Positions 23,010 through 32,433 of a stretch of DNA of 64,000 nt are shown here, piece by piece (within the stretch, counting starts at the first letter, position 1; the number at the start of each line of letters is the position of its first letter). The DNA lies in the NCBI GenBank assembly GCA_046348365.1, contig JAXMEL010000001.1, forward strand, positions 992,001 to 1,056,000, in the 5' to 3' direction. The notes below the pieces were generated by a model that saw only the letters and a program-made list of their open reading frames with translations, searched no databases and was not told where the DNA came from. Source of the stretch: JAEUPI01 sp046348365. GTDB taxonomy: Bacteria; Pseudomonadota; Gammaproteobacteria; Burkholderiales; Burkholderiaceae_C. A program made the position numbers and the translations under genes.

Positions 23010-24770
23010 GTGCCCGTACGACGCCTGCTGCAACGCCTGCCGATGGCCGCGGCGCTCGCGTGGTGCTGCACCATCTGGCCGGCGCTGGGCCAGACCGCGC
23101 AGCCCGAGCCGGTGGAGAACTCGACGCTCGACTCGCCGCTGTTCTATCAACTGCTGATCGGCGAGATCGAGATGCGCGCCGGGCGCGCGGGCACGGCCTA
23201 CGAGGTGGTGCTCGACGCCGCCAAGCGCACCGGCGACGACAGCCTGTACCAGCGCGCGGTCGACATCGCGCTGCAGGCGCGGGCCGGCGAGCAGGCGCTC
23301 GCCGCGGCGAAGGCCTGGCGCCAGGCCAAGCCGGCGTCGGTCGATGCGCGCCGCTACCAGATCCAGATCCTGATCGCGCTGAACCGGCTCGACGAGGTGG
23401 CCGAACCGCTGAAGGGCTGGATCTCGGCGCTGCCGGCCGACCAGCGCAGCGGCCTGATCACCGCCACGCCGCGATTGCTGTCGCGAGTGGACGATCGGCA
23501 GAAGGTGGCCACGCTGCTCGAGCAGTGGCTCGCGCCCTATCGCGATGTGCCCGAGACGCGCACCGCCGCCCGCGTGGCGATGGCGCGCGGCTGGCATGCC
23601 GCGAGCAACTCGGGCAAGGCGCTCGAGTTCGCCGAGCAGGCCGCCGCCGACGATCCCGCTGCGCCGGGGCCGTACCTGCTGGCGCTCGACCTGATGCCGC
23701 AGCAGCCGGCGGCCGAACGCATCGCCACGCAGTTCCTGGCGCAAGACAAGGTCGACGCGCCGCTGCGCCTGGCCTACGTGCGCGCGCTCACGCAGTCGCA
23801 GCGTTATGCCGAGGCGACGCAGCAGCTCGACATCGTCACCCGCGCCGAGCCGCAGCTCGCGGCGCCCTGGTTGACGCTCGGCGCGCTGCGGCTCGACATG
23901 CGCCAGTTCAAGGAAGCCGAAGCAGCGCTGCTGCGCTACACCGAGCTGGCGCAGAAGCAGCCCGATGCGGCGGCCGACGACGATGGCGCCGACGGCGACG
24001 ATCGCGGCCTCACGCAGGCCTGGCTGCTGCTGGCGCAGATTGCCGAGCAGCGCGGCGACCTCAAGGCCGCCGAAGGCTGGCTGGCGAAGATCGACGATCC
24101 CAAGCGCGCACTCGAGGTGCAGAGCCGCCGCGCCACGCTGCTCGCCCGCCAGGGCAAGCTGCAGCAGGCGCGCGAGCTGATCCGCCAGGTGCCCGAGCGC
24201 ACCGAAGACGAAGGCCGCGCCAAGATGCTCGCCGAAGCGCAGGTGCTGCGCGAGGTCAAGCGCTGGCGCGAGGCCGCCGAGGTGCTGGCCGCCGCCAACA
24301 AGCGCTTCACCGGCGACGCCGACCTGCTCTACGAGCAGGCGATGGTGGAAGACAAGCTCGATCGCCATGCCGACATGGAGCGCCTGCTGCGCCAGGTGAT
24401 CGCGCTGAAGCCCGACCATGCGCATGCGCACAACGCGCTCGGCTACTCGCTGGCCGATCGCAGCCAGCGCCTCGACGAGGCGCGCAAGCTGCTGCAGCGC
24501 GCGCTCGAGCTGCAGCCGACCGACCCGTTCATCATCGACAGCATGGGCTGGCTGGAATTTCGCTCCGGCAACCGCGACGAGGCCGTGCGCCTGCTGCGCA
24601 AGGCCTACTCGGCGCGGCCCGACACCGAGATCGCCGCCCACCTGGGCGAGGTGCTGTGGGCCACCGGCCGGCGCGACGAAGCCCGCCGCATCTGGGGCGA
24701 CGCGCGTGGCCGCGACGCCGGCAACGAGGTGCTGCGCGACACGCTCGCCCGCCTGAGAGTTCATCTGTGA
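23010..24770 (+). CDS. Secreted tetratricopeptide repeat protein
   Basis: The 586-residue protein starts with GTG at 23010 and a signal peptide (basic MPVRRLLQRLP, hydrophobic AAALAWCCTIW, then cleavage after ALGQ). Most of the rest is helical repeats; clear TPR units lie near residues 450-560 (HAHAHNALGYSLADRSQRLD, LQPTDPFIIDSMGWLEFRSG). It should act in the periplasm or at the outer membrane as a protein-interaction scaffold. It precedes lolB with a 4-base overlap, an order conserved in Burkholderiales, so a link to envelope assembly is plausible but unproven. Confidence 0.88.
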   Translation: MPVRRLLQRLPMAAALAWCCTIWPALGQTAQPEPVENSTLDSPLFYQLLIGEIEMRAGRAGTAYEVVLDAAKRTGDDSLYQRAVDIALQARAGEQALAAAKAWRQAKPASVDARRYQIQILIALNRLDEVAEPLKGWISALPADQRSGLITATPRLLSRVDDRQKVATLLEQWLAPYRDVPETRTAARVAMARGWHAASNSGKALEFAEQAAADDPAAPGPYLLALDLMPQQPAAERIATQFLAQDKVDAPLRLAYVRALTQSQRYAEATQQLDIVTRAEPQLAAPWLTLGALRLDMRQFKEAEAALLRYTELAQKQPDAAADDDGADGDDRGLTQAWLLLAQIAEQRGDLKAAEGWLAKIDDPKRALEVQSRRATLLARQGKLQQARELIRQVPERTEDEGRAKMLAEAQVLREVKRWREAAEVLAAANKRFTGDADLLYEQAMVEDKLDRHADMERLLRQVIALKPDHAHAHNALGYSLADRSQRLDEARKLLQRALELQPTDPFIIDSMGWLEFRSGNRDEAVRLLRKAYSARPDTEIAAHLGEVLWATGRRDEARRIWGDARGRDAGNEVLRDTLARLRVHL

Positions 24771-25324
24771 ATCGCCGCGCGCGGGCGGGGCGGGCCGCGG
24801 CCTGCTTGATTCGCGCGCTCGGTTTCACCGCAGCACTCCTGGCCGGCTGCGCATCGCTGCCCGAGCCACCGGCCGACGCGCCGCGTCTGGCCGGGCGGCT
24901 GGCGGTGCGCGTCGACAGCGATCCCGTGCGCGCGGTCACCGCCGCCTTCGAACTGCGCGGCGATGCGCGCCTCGGTGTGCTGCGCCTGAGTTCACCGCTG
25001 GGTGACACGCTGGCCGAGGCGCAGTGGTCGCCGGTGGCCACGGTGCTGCGCTCGGGCAGTGCTCGCGCGCAGTTCGCCGACCTCGACGACCTCGCCGCCC
25101 AGACGCTCGGCGAGCGCCTGCCGATGGCGGCGCTGTTCGACTGGCTGCGCGGGCGGCCCTGGCCGGGCGCCGCCTCCGCCGCCCTGCCCGCACCGGCCAG
25201 CGGCTTCGAGCAGCTCGGCTGGCAGGTGCGGCTCGAACGCTTTGCCGACGGCCTGGTCGAGGCCCGGCGCGAGGCGCCGCCGGTGGTGACCCTGCGTGCG
25301 CGGCTGGAGGAAGCCGCGCCATGA
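24767..25324 (+). CDS. lolB: Outer-membrane lipoprotein receptor LolB
   Basis: LolB accepts lipoproteins from LolA and inserts them into the outer membrane. The frame starts with GTG 24767, overlapping the TPR stop, and ends by overlapping ispE (ATGA). The 185-residue product has a lipobox LLAGC at about residues 24-28, then RLAGRLAVRVD, and LRLSSPLGDTLAEAQW typical of the family, plus LFDWLRGRPWPG. Its neighbours ispE and prs are the usual ones. Confidence 0.9.
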   Translation: MNRRARAGRAAACLIRALGFTAALLAGCASLPEPPADAPRLAGRLAVRVDSDPVRAVTAAFELRGDARLGVLRLSSPLGDTLAEAQWSPVATVLRSGSARAQFADLDDLAAQTLGERLPMAALFDWLRGRPWPGAASAALPAPASGFEQLGWQVRLERFADGLVEARREAPPVVTLRARLEEAAP

Positions 25325-26196
25325 AGGCGCTGTACGACCTGAGCGCGCCGGCCAAGGTCAACCTGTTCCTGCACATCGTGGGCCGGCGCAGCGACGGCTA
25401 CCACCTGCTGCAATCGGTGTTCGCGCTGATCGACTGGGCCGACACGCTGCACGTCGAGCGGCGCGACGACGGCCAACTGCAGCGGCACGACCTCGGCCGC
25501 GTGCTGCCGGCCGACGACCTGTGCCTGCGCGCGGCGCGTGCGCTGCAGGGCGCGAGCGGCACGCGCCTGGGCGCCGACATCAGCATCGACAAGACCGTGC
25601 CCTGGGGCGCGGGCCTCGGCGGCGGCAGCTCCGACGCCGCCACCACGCTGCTGGCGCTGAACCGCCTGTGGGGCCTGAACTGGCCGCGCGAGCGCCTGGC
25701 AGCGCTGGCGCTGCCACTCGGCGCCGACGTGCCGTTCTTCATCGGCGGGCGCGCGGCCTTCGTCGAAGGCATCGGCGAGCGGCTGACGCCGATCGATCTG
25801 CCGCCGCTGTGGCTGGCCGTCGTGAAGCCTGCGCAAGGCCTCGGCACCGCTGAGATCTTCGGCAGCGCCGAGCTCGAGCGCCAGACACCGGCTGTTATAC
25901 TTGCGGACTTTCTTGCAGACACCCAGCTGGGCGTGAGCACAGCCGCGGGGTTCGGCCGCAACGACCTGCAGCCGGTGGCCATCGGCCGCTGCCCGCAGGT
26001 CGGCGAGGTGGCTCAGTGGCTGCAGGCCCGCTTCGGCAACAGCCGCATGTCGGGCTCGGGCAGCGCGGTGTTCGCAAGGGCCGGCACGGGCGACCGACCT
26101 GTGGCGACATTCACGGCGGCAGATCTGCCGCCGGGTTGGGTGGGCCGCATGTGCCGCAGTCTGGTTGCGCATCCGCTGAGGGCGTGGGCAGACTGA
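25321..26196 (+). CDS. ispE: 4-diphosphocytidyl-2-C-methyl-D-erythritol kinase IspE
   Basis: This is a GHMP kinase of the MEP isoprenoid pathway. The 291-residue protein opens LYDLSAPAKVNLFLHIVGRR and holds the ATP-binding PWGAGLGGGSSDAATTLL near residues 92-109 and the C-terminal SGSGSAVFA. ATG 25321 overlaps the lolB stop. It is followed 41 bases later by tRNA-Gln and then prs. Confidence 0.96.
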   Translation: MKALYDLSAPAKVNLFLHIVGRRSDGYHLLQSVFALIDWADTLHVERRDDGQLQRHDLGRVLPADDLCLRAARALQGASGTRLGADISIDKTVPWGAGLGGGSSDAATTLLALNRLWGLNWPRERLAALALPLGADVPFFIGGRAAFVEGIGERLTPIDLPPLWLAVVKPAQGLGTAEIFGSAELERQTPAVILADFLADTQLGVSTAAGFGRNDLQPVAIGRCPQVGEVAQWLQARFGNSRMSGSGSAVFARAGTGDRPVATFTAADLPPGWVGRMCRSLVAHPLRAWAD

Positions 26197-26237
26197 ACCG
26201 GTTCTTTCGAGGGCGCGGCGCGAGCCGGGTCCTGTGT

Positions 26238-26314
26238 AGGGGAGTCGCCAAGTTGGTTAAGGCATCGGATTTTGATTCCGACATGCGAGGGTTCGAGTCC
26301 TTCCTCCCCTGCCA
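26238..26314 (+). tRNA. tRNA-Gln (anticodon TTG)
   Basis: A 77-base cloverleaf has acceptor AGGGGAG/CTCCCCT, anticodon arm TCGGA/TCCGA with loop TTTTGAT, T arm GAGGG/CCTTC and encoded CCA at 26312-26314. The discriminator base is G. It lies between ispE and prs, the standard place in beta- and gamma-proteobacteria. Confidence 0.96.
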
Positions 26315-26371
26315 AATCTCCCGCCGAACCTTGTCGCCGCCCTTGACCGCTGCCTGCCCCCGGACCGCGCC

Positions 26372-27334
26372 GTGCTCTTCAACACCGTCCTGTTCACCGG
26401 CAACGCCAATCCGGCGCTGACCCGCGAGATCGCTTCGTCGCTGTCGGTCGAGCTGGGCAAGGCGAAGGTCTCGCGCTTCTCCGACGGCGAGGTCGACGTC
26501 GAGATCCAGCAGAACGTGCGCGCGCGCGACGTGTTCGTGGTGCAGCCCACCAGTGCGCCGACCAACGAGCACCTGATGGAGCTGCTGATCATGGTCGATG
26601 CGCTCAAGCGCGCCAGCGCGCGCCGCATCACCGCCGTGATCCCGTACTTCGGCTATGCCCGGCAGGACCGCCGCCCGCGCAGCACGCGCGTGCCGATCAG
26701 CGCCAAGGTGGTGGCCAACCTGCTCGAAACCGTGGGCGTCGAGCGCGTGCTGACGATGGACCTGCACGCCGACCAGATCCAGGGCTTCTTCGACATCCCG
26801 GTCGACAACATCTACGCCTCGCCGGTGCTGCTGTCCGATCTGAAGAGCAAGGCCTACCCCGACCTGGTGGTGGTGTCGCCCGACGTGGGCGGCGTGGTGC
26901 GCGCGCGCGCACTGGCCAAGCAGCTCGGCAGCGACCTGGCCATCATCGACAAGCGCCGCGCCGCGGCCAACGTGTCGGAGGTGATGCACGTGATCGGCGA
27001 GATCGAAGGCCGCAACTGCGTGATCATGGACGACATGATCGACACCGCCGGCACGCTGGTGAAGGCGGCCGAGGTGCTGAAGGCGCGCGGCGCCAAGCGC
27101 GTGTACGCGTATTGCACGCACCCGGTGTTCTCGGGGCCGGCGATTCCGCGCATCGCGGCGAGCCAGCTCGACGAGGTGGTGATCACCAACACGATCCCGC
27201 TGTCGGCCGAGGCGCAGGGCTGCGCCAAGATCCGCCAGCTGTCGGTGGCGTTCCTGTTCGCCGAGACGATCCGGCGCATCTCCGATGGCGAGTCGGTGAC
27301 GTCGCTGTTCGCAGAACAAAACAACAACTTCTAG
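26372..27334 (+). CDS. prs: Ribose-phosphate pyrophosphokinase
   Basis: It makes PRPP from ribose 5-phosphate and ATP. The 320-residue protein has FSDGEVDVEIQQNVRARDVF, the ATP-binding YFGYARQDRR, LTMDLHADQIQGFFDIPVDN and the PRPP loop CVIMDDMIDTAGTL. GTG at 26372 gives MLFNTVLFTGNANP, close to the E. coli product, which lacks the usual beta-proteobacterial ATG; no better start is nearby. PRPP feeds the histidine genes located 3.5 kb downstream. Confidence 0.97.
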   Translation: MLFNTVLFTGNANPALTREIASSLSVELGKAKVSRFSDGEVDVEIQQNVRARDVFVVQPTSAPTNEHLMELLIMVDALKRASARRITAVIPYFGYARQDRRPRSTRVPISAKVVANLLETVGVERVLTMDLHADQIQGFFDIPVDNIYASPVLLSDLKSKAYPDLVVVSPDVGGVVRARALAKQLGSDLAIIDKRRAAANVSEVMHVIGEIEGRNCVIMDDMIDTAGTLVKAAEVLKARGAKRVYAYCTHPVFSGPAIPRIAASQLDEVVITNTIPLSAEAQGCAKIRQLSVAFLFAETIRRISDGESVTSLFAEQNNNF

Positions 27335-27345
27335 GAGACCAAGCC

Positions 27346-27403
27346 GGTCCCGGAGGGACCATCACCGAAAAGGGTTCGCGCTGGCGAACCCGCTATCGTT
27401 GTC
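27346..27403. repeat. REP-like composite palindromic repeat, copy A
   Basis: Two hairpins in tandem, GGTCCC-gga-GGGACC (27346-27360) and GGGTTCGC-gctg-GCGAACCC (27372-27391), are followed by the fixed tail GCTATCGTTGTC (27392-27403). Copy B directly follows. This lies between the prs stop and rplY. Confidence 0.8.
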
Positions 27404-27435
27404 TCGAGTCGCCTGGTCGCGGGCGCTCGCGTTCC

Positions 27436-27493
27436 GGCTCCGAAGGAGCCGCAACCGGACAGGGTTCGCGTTAGCGAACCCGCTTTCGTTGTC
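27436..27493. repeat. REP-like composite palindromic repeat, copy B
   Basis: This has the same layout as copy A: GGCTCC-gaa-GGAGCC (27436-27450), then GGGTTCGC-gtta-GCGAACCC (27462-27481), then tail GCTTTCGTTGTC (27482-27493). The first hairpin differs from copy A on both arms but still pairs, so structure and not sequence is kept. It ends 17 bases before the rplY start. Confidence 0.8.
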
Positions 27494-27510
27494 AACATTC
27501 GGAGTGAATC

Positions 27511-28239
27511 ATGAAATTCGTCGCTTTCGAGCGCACACAGCAGGGGACCGGAGCGAGCCGCCGCCTGCGCAACACCGGCAAGGTGCCGGGCATCGTCTAC
27601 GGCGGGGGTGACCCGCGCACGATCGAGCTCGATCACAACGCGCTGATCCACGCGCTGAAGAAGGAAGCCTTCCACTCGACGCTGCTCGAGATGGAGATGG
27701 ACGGCAAGTCGCAGAAGGTGCTGCTGCGCGACTTCCAGATGCACCCGTGGAAGCAGCAGGTGCTGCACGTGGACTTCCAGCGCGTCGACGATTCGACCCG
27801 GCTGCGCATGAAGGTGCCGCTGCACTACAGCGGCGAGGAAAACGCGCCGGCGGTGAAGACCGACAAGTGCCTGGTGAGCCACGTCGCCAACGAGGTCGAG
27901 ATCGAGTGCCTGGCGGCGCAGCTGCCCGAGTTCATCGCCGTCGACCTGAGCGGCCTGGTCAAGGGCCAGTCGCTGCACGTGTCCGACATCGTTGCGCCGG
28001 CCGGCGTGCGCGTGGTTCGCCACGGCAAGCTCAACCCGGTGATCGTGGCCGTCACGACGCCGAAGGTCGAGGAAGAGGAAGCCGCCGCGACCGCCGAAGG
28101 CGCCGCCGGGGCGGCGGGTGCCGCGCCGGCCGCCGGTGCCGCGCCGGCCGCCACACCTGCTGCCGCGCCCGCTGCGGCCAAGGCCAAGGCCGCGGCTCCG
28201 GCCCCCGCCGCCGGCAAGGACGACAAGAAGAAGAAGTGA
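27511..28239 (+). CDS. rplY: 50S ribosomal protein L25/general stress protein Ctc
   Basis: It binds 5S rRNA. Residues 1-95 are the L25 domain (MKFVAFERTQQGTGASRRLR, GKVPGIVYGGG) and about 100-185 the C-terminal TL5/CTC beta domain. It ends in an approximately 50-residue Ala/Pro-rich low-complexity tail finishing KDDKKKK, common in Burkholderiales. ATG 27511 follows GGAGTG. A rho-independent terminator lies 30 bases downstream. Confidence 0.97.
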   Translation: MKFVAFERTQQGTGASRRLRNTGKVPGIVYGGGDPRTIELDHNALIHALKKEAFHSTLLEMEMDGKSQKVLLRDFQMHPWKQQVLHVDFQRVDDSTRLRMKVPLHYSGEENAPAVKTDKCLVSHVANEVEIECLAAQLPEFIAVDLSGLVKGQSLHVSDIVAPAGVRVVRHGKLNPVIVAVTTPKVEEEEAAATAEGAAGAAGAAPAAGAAPAATPAAAPAAAKAKAAAPAPAAGKDDKKKK

Positions 28240-28268
28240 AGCGCCTTCCCCCGAGAGGGTGTGTCCAG

Positions 28269-28291
28269 GCCCCGCCTCGGCGGGGCTTTTT
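28269..28291 (+). terminator. Rho-independent terminator after rplY
   Basis: An 8-bp GC stem GCCCCGCC/GGCGGGGC is followed by TTTTT (28287-28291), beginning 30 bases after the rplY stop. It separates rplY from pth. Confidence 0.88.
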
Positions 28292-28324
28292 CATGCCGGG
28301 GCGCCACGGATAATCGCCGCCATC

Positions 28325-28963
28325 ATGATTCGATTGATCGTCGGCCTCGGCAACCCCGGCAGCGAATACGAAGACACGCGGCACAACGCCGGCTTCTGGT
28401 GGCTCGACGCGGCCGCGCGCAAGCTCGGCGCGACGCTGGCGCGCGAGCGCGCCTATCACGGCCTGGTGGCGCGCGTGAACCGCGAGAGCGGGCCGTTGTG
28501 GCTGCTCGAGCCGCAGACCTACATGAACCTGTCGGGCAAGTCGGTCGCCGCGCTGGCGCGCTTCTTCAAGATCGCGCCGGCGGAGATCCTCGTCGTGCAC
28601 GACGAGATCGACCTGCCGCCCGGCCAGATGAAGCTCAAGCAAGGCGGCGGCGCCGCCGGGCACAACGGGCTGAAGGACATCCTGGCGCAGCTCGGCAGCC
28701 CCGACTTCTGGCGCCTGCGCCTGGGCGTGGGCCATCCGGGCGTGAAGGCCGAGGTGGTCGATTGGGTGCTGCGCACGCCGCGCCCCGAGGAACGCGTAGA
28801 GATCCAGCAGTGCATCGTGCGCTCGCTCGATGCGCTGCCGCTGCTGATCGACGGCCCGATGGAGCGCGCGATGATGAAGCTGCACGTCAAGCCCGCCAAG
28901 CCGACCCCCGCCGCGAAGGCGGCGGATGCCGGTGCCAACCCCTCTCCGGCGCCGCAGCCATGA
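28325..28963 (+). CDS. pth: Peptidyl-tRNA hydrolase
   Basis: It recycles peptidyl-tRNA released from stalled ribosomes. Family motifs are present: IVGLGNPGSEYEDTRHNAGF with the catalytic His near residue 21, PQTYMNLSGKSV, VVHDEIDLPPG with the catalytic Asp, and GGGAAGHNGLKDI. ATG 28325 was chosen, giving 212 residues with an Ala/Pro-rich tail. Its stop overlaps the next start as ATGA. Confidence 0.97.
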   Translation: MIRLIVGLGNPGSEYEDTRHNAGFWWLDAAARKLGATLARERAYHGLVARVNRESGPLWLLEPQTYMNLSGKSVAALARFFKIAPAEILVVHDEIDLPPGQMKLKQGGGAAGHNGLKDILAQLGSPDFWRLRLGVGHPGVKAEVVDWVLRTPRPEERVEIQQCIVRSLDALPLLIDGPMERAMMKLHVKPAKPTPAAKAADAGANPSPAPQP

Positions 28964-29358
28964 AGGCGATCGTCGCGCTCGCGCTGTGCGCCTGCGTGGC
29001 GGGCTCGCCGGCGCTGGCGCAGGAGCGCATCTACCGCTGCGGCAGCAGCTACTCGCAGTCGCCGTGCGCGGCGGCGGTCACGCTCGTGGTCGACGACGCA
29101 CGCACGGCCGACCAGCGCCACGACGCGCAGCTGGTTGCCGCGCGCGACGCCAAGCTGGCCGAGGCGATGAGCCGCGAGCGCAGGCAGCGCGAGAACGCCA
29201 CGCAGCGGCAAGGTGCCGGGCACATCGGCCCGTCGCGCGCCGCGAGCGCGCCCGAGAAGGCGCCGCGGCCCAAGGCGCCGCGCAAGGGCGACGGCCGCCG
29301 CACGCACGAGGATTCGCGGCTCACGCCGCCGCTCAAGGCGCTGCAGCCGGCGGGCTGA
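28960..29358 (+). CDS. Small secreted protein, DUF4124-like
   Basis: The frame starts at ATG 28960, overlapping the pth stop. The 132-residue product has a signal peptide (MKAIVALALCACVAGSPALA/Q), then IYRCGSSYSQSPC with two cysteines as in DUF4124-type periplasmic proteins, and a basic, probably disordered C-terminal half. Its stop is 7 bases from the end of the convergent ferredoxin gene. Confidence 0.75.
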   Translation: MKAIVALALCACVAGSPALAQERIYRCGSSYSQSPCAAAVTLVVDDARTADQRHDAQLVAARDAKLAEAMSRERRQRENATQRQGAGHIGPSRAASAPEKAPRPKAPRKGDGRRTHEDSRLTPPLKALQPAG

Positions 29359-29365
29359 CGAAGGC

Positions 29366-29632
29366 TCAGGCGCCGGCGTCGGCGCGCGCGCGCACCAGCC
29401 GGTCGAACTTGCTCATCAGTTGCTCGCGCGTCTCCACGCGCTTCGGGTTCACCGGAATGCAGGCCACCGGGCACAGCTGCACGCATTGCGGTTCGGCGAA
29501 ATGGCCGACGCATTCGGTGCAGCGGTCGGGGTCGATCTCGTAGATCGATTCGCCGAGCGAGATGGCATCGTTCGGGCACTCGGGCTCGCAGACATCGCAG
29601 TTGATGCACTCGTCGGTGATCATCAGCGCCAT
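29366..29632 (-). CDS. Ferredoxin, YfhL-type 2[4Fe-4S]
   Basis: The 88-residue protein starts at ATG 29632 with two cysteine clusters: C-X2-C-X2-C-X3-CP (CINCDVCEPECP, residues about 9-20) and CTECVGHFAEPQCVQLCPVAC with the extra insert typical of YfhL/Alvin ferredoxins. It should transfer single electrons at low potential in the cytoplasm; its partner is unknown. It follows coaD on the same strand, as in many beta-proteobacteria. Confidence 0.92.
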   Translation of the reverse strand: MALMITDECINCDVCEPECPNDAISLGESIYEIDPDRCTECVGHFAEPQCVQLCPVACIPVNPKRVETREQLMSKFDRLVRARADAGA

Positions 29633-29655
29633 GGCCGGCTCCCGACGGCAGCGGA

Positions 29656-30162
29656 TCAGGCCTGCTCGCCGTTGGTCACGCGGTCGCGTAGCCGGCTGAG
29701 CACCGACGGCGCGACGAACTTCGACACGTCGCCGCCGAGCATCGCGATCTCGCGCACGAAGGTGCCGCTGACGAACTGGAACTGGTCCGACGGCGTCATG
29801 AAGATCGTTTCCACCTCGGGCATCAGCTGGCGGTTCATGCCGGCCATCTGGAACTCGTATTCGAAGTCGCTCACCGCGCGCAGCCCGCGCACCACCACCT
29901 TGCCGCCCGACTCGACCACGAAGTCGCGCAGCAGCCCGCGAAAAGCCACCACCTCGACGTTCGGATAGGGTTTCGCGACCTCGTTGGCGATCTCGATGCG
30001 CTCGGCGATGGTGAACATCGTGCGCTTGTGGTGGCCGGCCGCCACCGCCAGCAGCAGCTTGTCGAACAGGCGCGAGGCGCGCCGCATGAGGTCTTCGTGC
30101 CCCAGCGTCATCGGGTCGAAGGTGCCGGGGTAGATTGCGATCAGCGGGCTGCGTGGCGCCAT
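29656..30162 (-). CDS. coaD: Phosphopantetheine adenylyltransferase
   Basis: It performs the penultimate step of coenzyme A synthesis. The 168-residue protein has AIYPGTFDPMTLGHEDLMRRA with the nucleotidyltransferase T/HxGH motif near residues 10-21, GLRAVSDFEYEFQMAGMNR, and SGTFVREIAMLGGDVSKFV. ATG 30162 is preceded by GGGAGGAG. It lies directly downstream of rsmD; this pairing is common. Confidence 0.97.
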   Translation of the reverse strand: MAPRSPLIAIYPGTFDPMTLGHEDLMRRASRLFDKLLLAVAAGHHKRTMFTIAERIEIANEVAKPYPNVEVVAFRGLLRDFVVESGGKVVVRGLRAVSDFEYEFQMAGMNRQLMPEVETIFMTPSDQFQFVSGTFVREIAMLGGDVSKFVAPSVLSRLRDRVTNGEQA

Positions 30163-30184
30163 GGTGCACTCCTCCCGGGGCAGT

Positions 30185-30771
30185 TTAGCTGTTGCGGCGC
30201 AGCACCTGAACATGCACCGCACCGGCCCGGTCGTGGCGCCAGAGCTCGAAGCCCGGCGGCGGCTCGGCCAAGGCCACCGGCCCTTCGACATACAAGTAGC
30301 CGCTCACACGCACGAGAGGCGCGGCGGCCGCGATGGCCTCGGCGCGCCAAGGGGCGTCGAACGGTGGGTCCAGCAGCACGAGGTCGAACGACTGCGGCGC
30401 TGCCTGCCGCATCCAGGCCAGCGTCTCGGCGCGCTCGATGCGCAAGTGGCTGGCGCCCAGTCGCGCCTGGGTCGCGCGCAAGCTCGCCACCAAGGCCGGC
30501 TCGCGTTCGAGCAGCACGACCTCGGCCGCGCCGCGCGAACCCGCCTCGAAACCGAGCGCGCCGCTGCCGGCGAAGGCATCGAGGCAACGCCAGCCGGTGA
30601 GGTCCTGCCCCAACCAGTTGAACAGCTGCTCGCGCACGCGCTGCGGCGTCGGCCGCAGGCCGGGCGCATCGCGCACCGGCAGCACGCTGCGCTTCCAGCG
30701 TCCGCCGACGATGCGTACCTCATGCGGCAGCGCGGCCTTGCAAGATAACCCGCCCGGCGATCGCGCCCGAC

Positions 30772-30775
<4 letters not shown>
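30185..30775 (-). CDS. rsmD: 16S rRNA (guanine966-N2)-methyltransferase RsmD
   Basis: It methylates G966 of 16S rRNA. The 196-residue protein carries VRIVGGRWKRSVLPV, LRPTPQRVREQLFNWL, the SAM-binding LDAFAGSGALGFEA and the catalytic LLDPPF. GTG 30775 overlaps the hisF stop as GTGA, so it is translationally linked to the end of the histidine operon. Confidence 0.94.
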
Positions 30776-31551
<776 letters not shown>

Positions 31552-31600
31552 GGCAGCGCCCGTCGAGCGGGCCGGTTAGGAAGGAAAACGCAAGACGCCG

Positions 31601-32344
31601 TCAGTCCGGCAGCAGTTCGTCGGCGCGCTTCTGCGCCGAAGTGAAATCGAGCGCGCCGTTGTAGATCGCGCGGCCGCAGATCACGCCGCTGATGCCTTCG
31701 GAGGCCACGCCGCAGAGTTTCTCGATGTCGGCCATGCCCGCCAGCCCGCCCGATGCGATCACCGGAATCGTCAGCGCCTGCGCGAGCTTGACCGTGGCCT
31801 CGACGTTGATGCCGGTGAGCATGCCGTCGCGGCCGATGTCGGTGTAGATCACGGCTTCGACGCCGTAGTCCTCGAACTTCTTGGCCAGGTCGACCACCTC
31901 GTGGCCGGTGAGCTTGCTCCAGCCGTCGGTGGCGACCTTGCCGTCCTTGGCGTCGAGGCCGACGATGATGTGGCCGCCGAAGGCGCTGCAGGCATCCTTC
32001 ATGAAGCCGGGGTTCTTGACCGCGGCGGTACCGATGATGATGTAGCTGAGCCCGTCGTCGAGGTAGCGCTCGATGGTGTCGAGGTCGCGCACGCCGCCGC
32101 CGAGCTGCACCGGGATCTCGTCGCCGACCTCGCGCAGGATGGCCTTGACCGCGCTCTCGTTGACCGGCCGGCCGGCGAACGCGCCGTTCAAGTCCACCAG
32201 GTGCAGCCGGCGCGCACCGGCGTCGACCCAGCGCCGGGCCATCGCGGCCGGGTTGTCGCCGAAGGTGGTGACGGCTTTCATGTCGCCTTGTTCGAGGCGC
32301 ACGCACTTGCCGTCCTTGAGGTCGATGGCCGGGATCAACAGCAT
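31601..32344 (-). CDS. hisA: ProFAR isomerase HisA
   Basis: It converts ProFAR to PRFAR in histidine synthesis. The 247-residue TIM barrel opens LLIPAIDLKDGKCVRLEQG and has LGGGVRDLDTIERYL, YTDIGRDGMLTGIN and ASGGLAGMADIEKLC. ATG 32344. A gap of about 90 bases separates it from hisH and about 50 from hisF. Confidence 0.97.
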   Translation of the reverse strand: MLLIPAIDLKDGKCVRLEQGDMKAVTTFGDNPAAMARRWVDAGARRLHLVDLNGAFAGRPVNESAVKAILREVGDEIPVQLGGGVRDLDTIERYLDDGLSYIIIGTAAVKNPGFMKDACSAFGGHIIVGLDAKDGKVATDGWSKLTGHEVVDLAKKFEDYGVEAVIYTDIGRDGMLTGINVEATVKLAQALTIPVIASGGLAGMADIEKLCGVASEGISGVICGRAIYNGALDFTSAQKRADELLPD

Positions 32345-32433
32345 GGCTCGACGCGCACGGGGTTCGCGGAAGTGATCGGGCTATGGGTGTGGAGGTGCGT
32401 CCGGCGCATCGCTGCGGGCGCCGCGCGCGGCGC

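Noticed and set aside
22628..25324. 898-aa plus-strand open frame
   Set aside because: Most of it is antisense to mutM or a shadow of the TPR gene; only its last 185 codons (24767-25324) are a real gene, lolB.
27346..27493. CRISPR-like direct repeats before rplY
   Set aside because: Only two units, each internally palindromic, with no spacers of regular length and no cas genes; better explained as REP-like elements.
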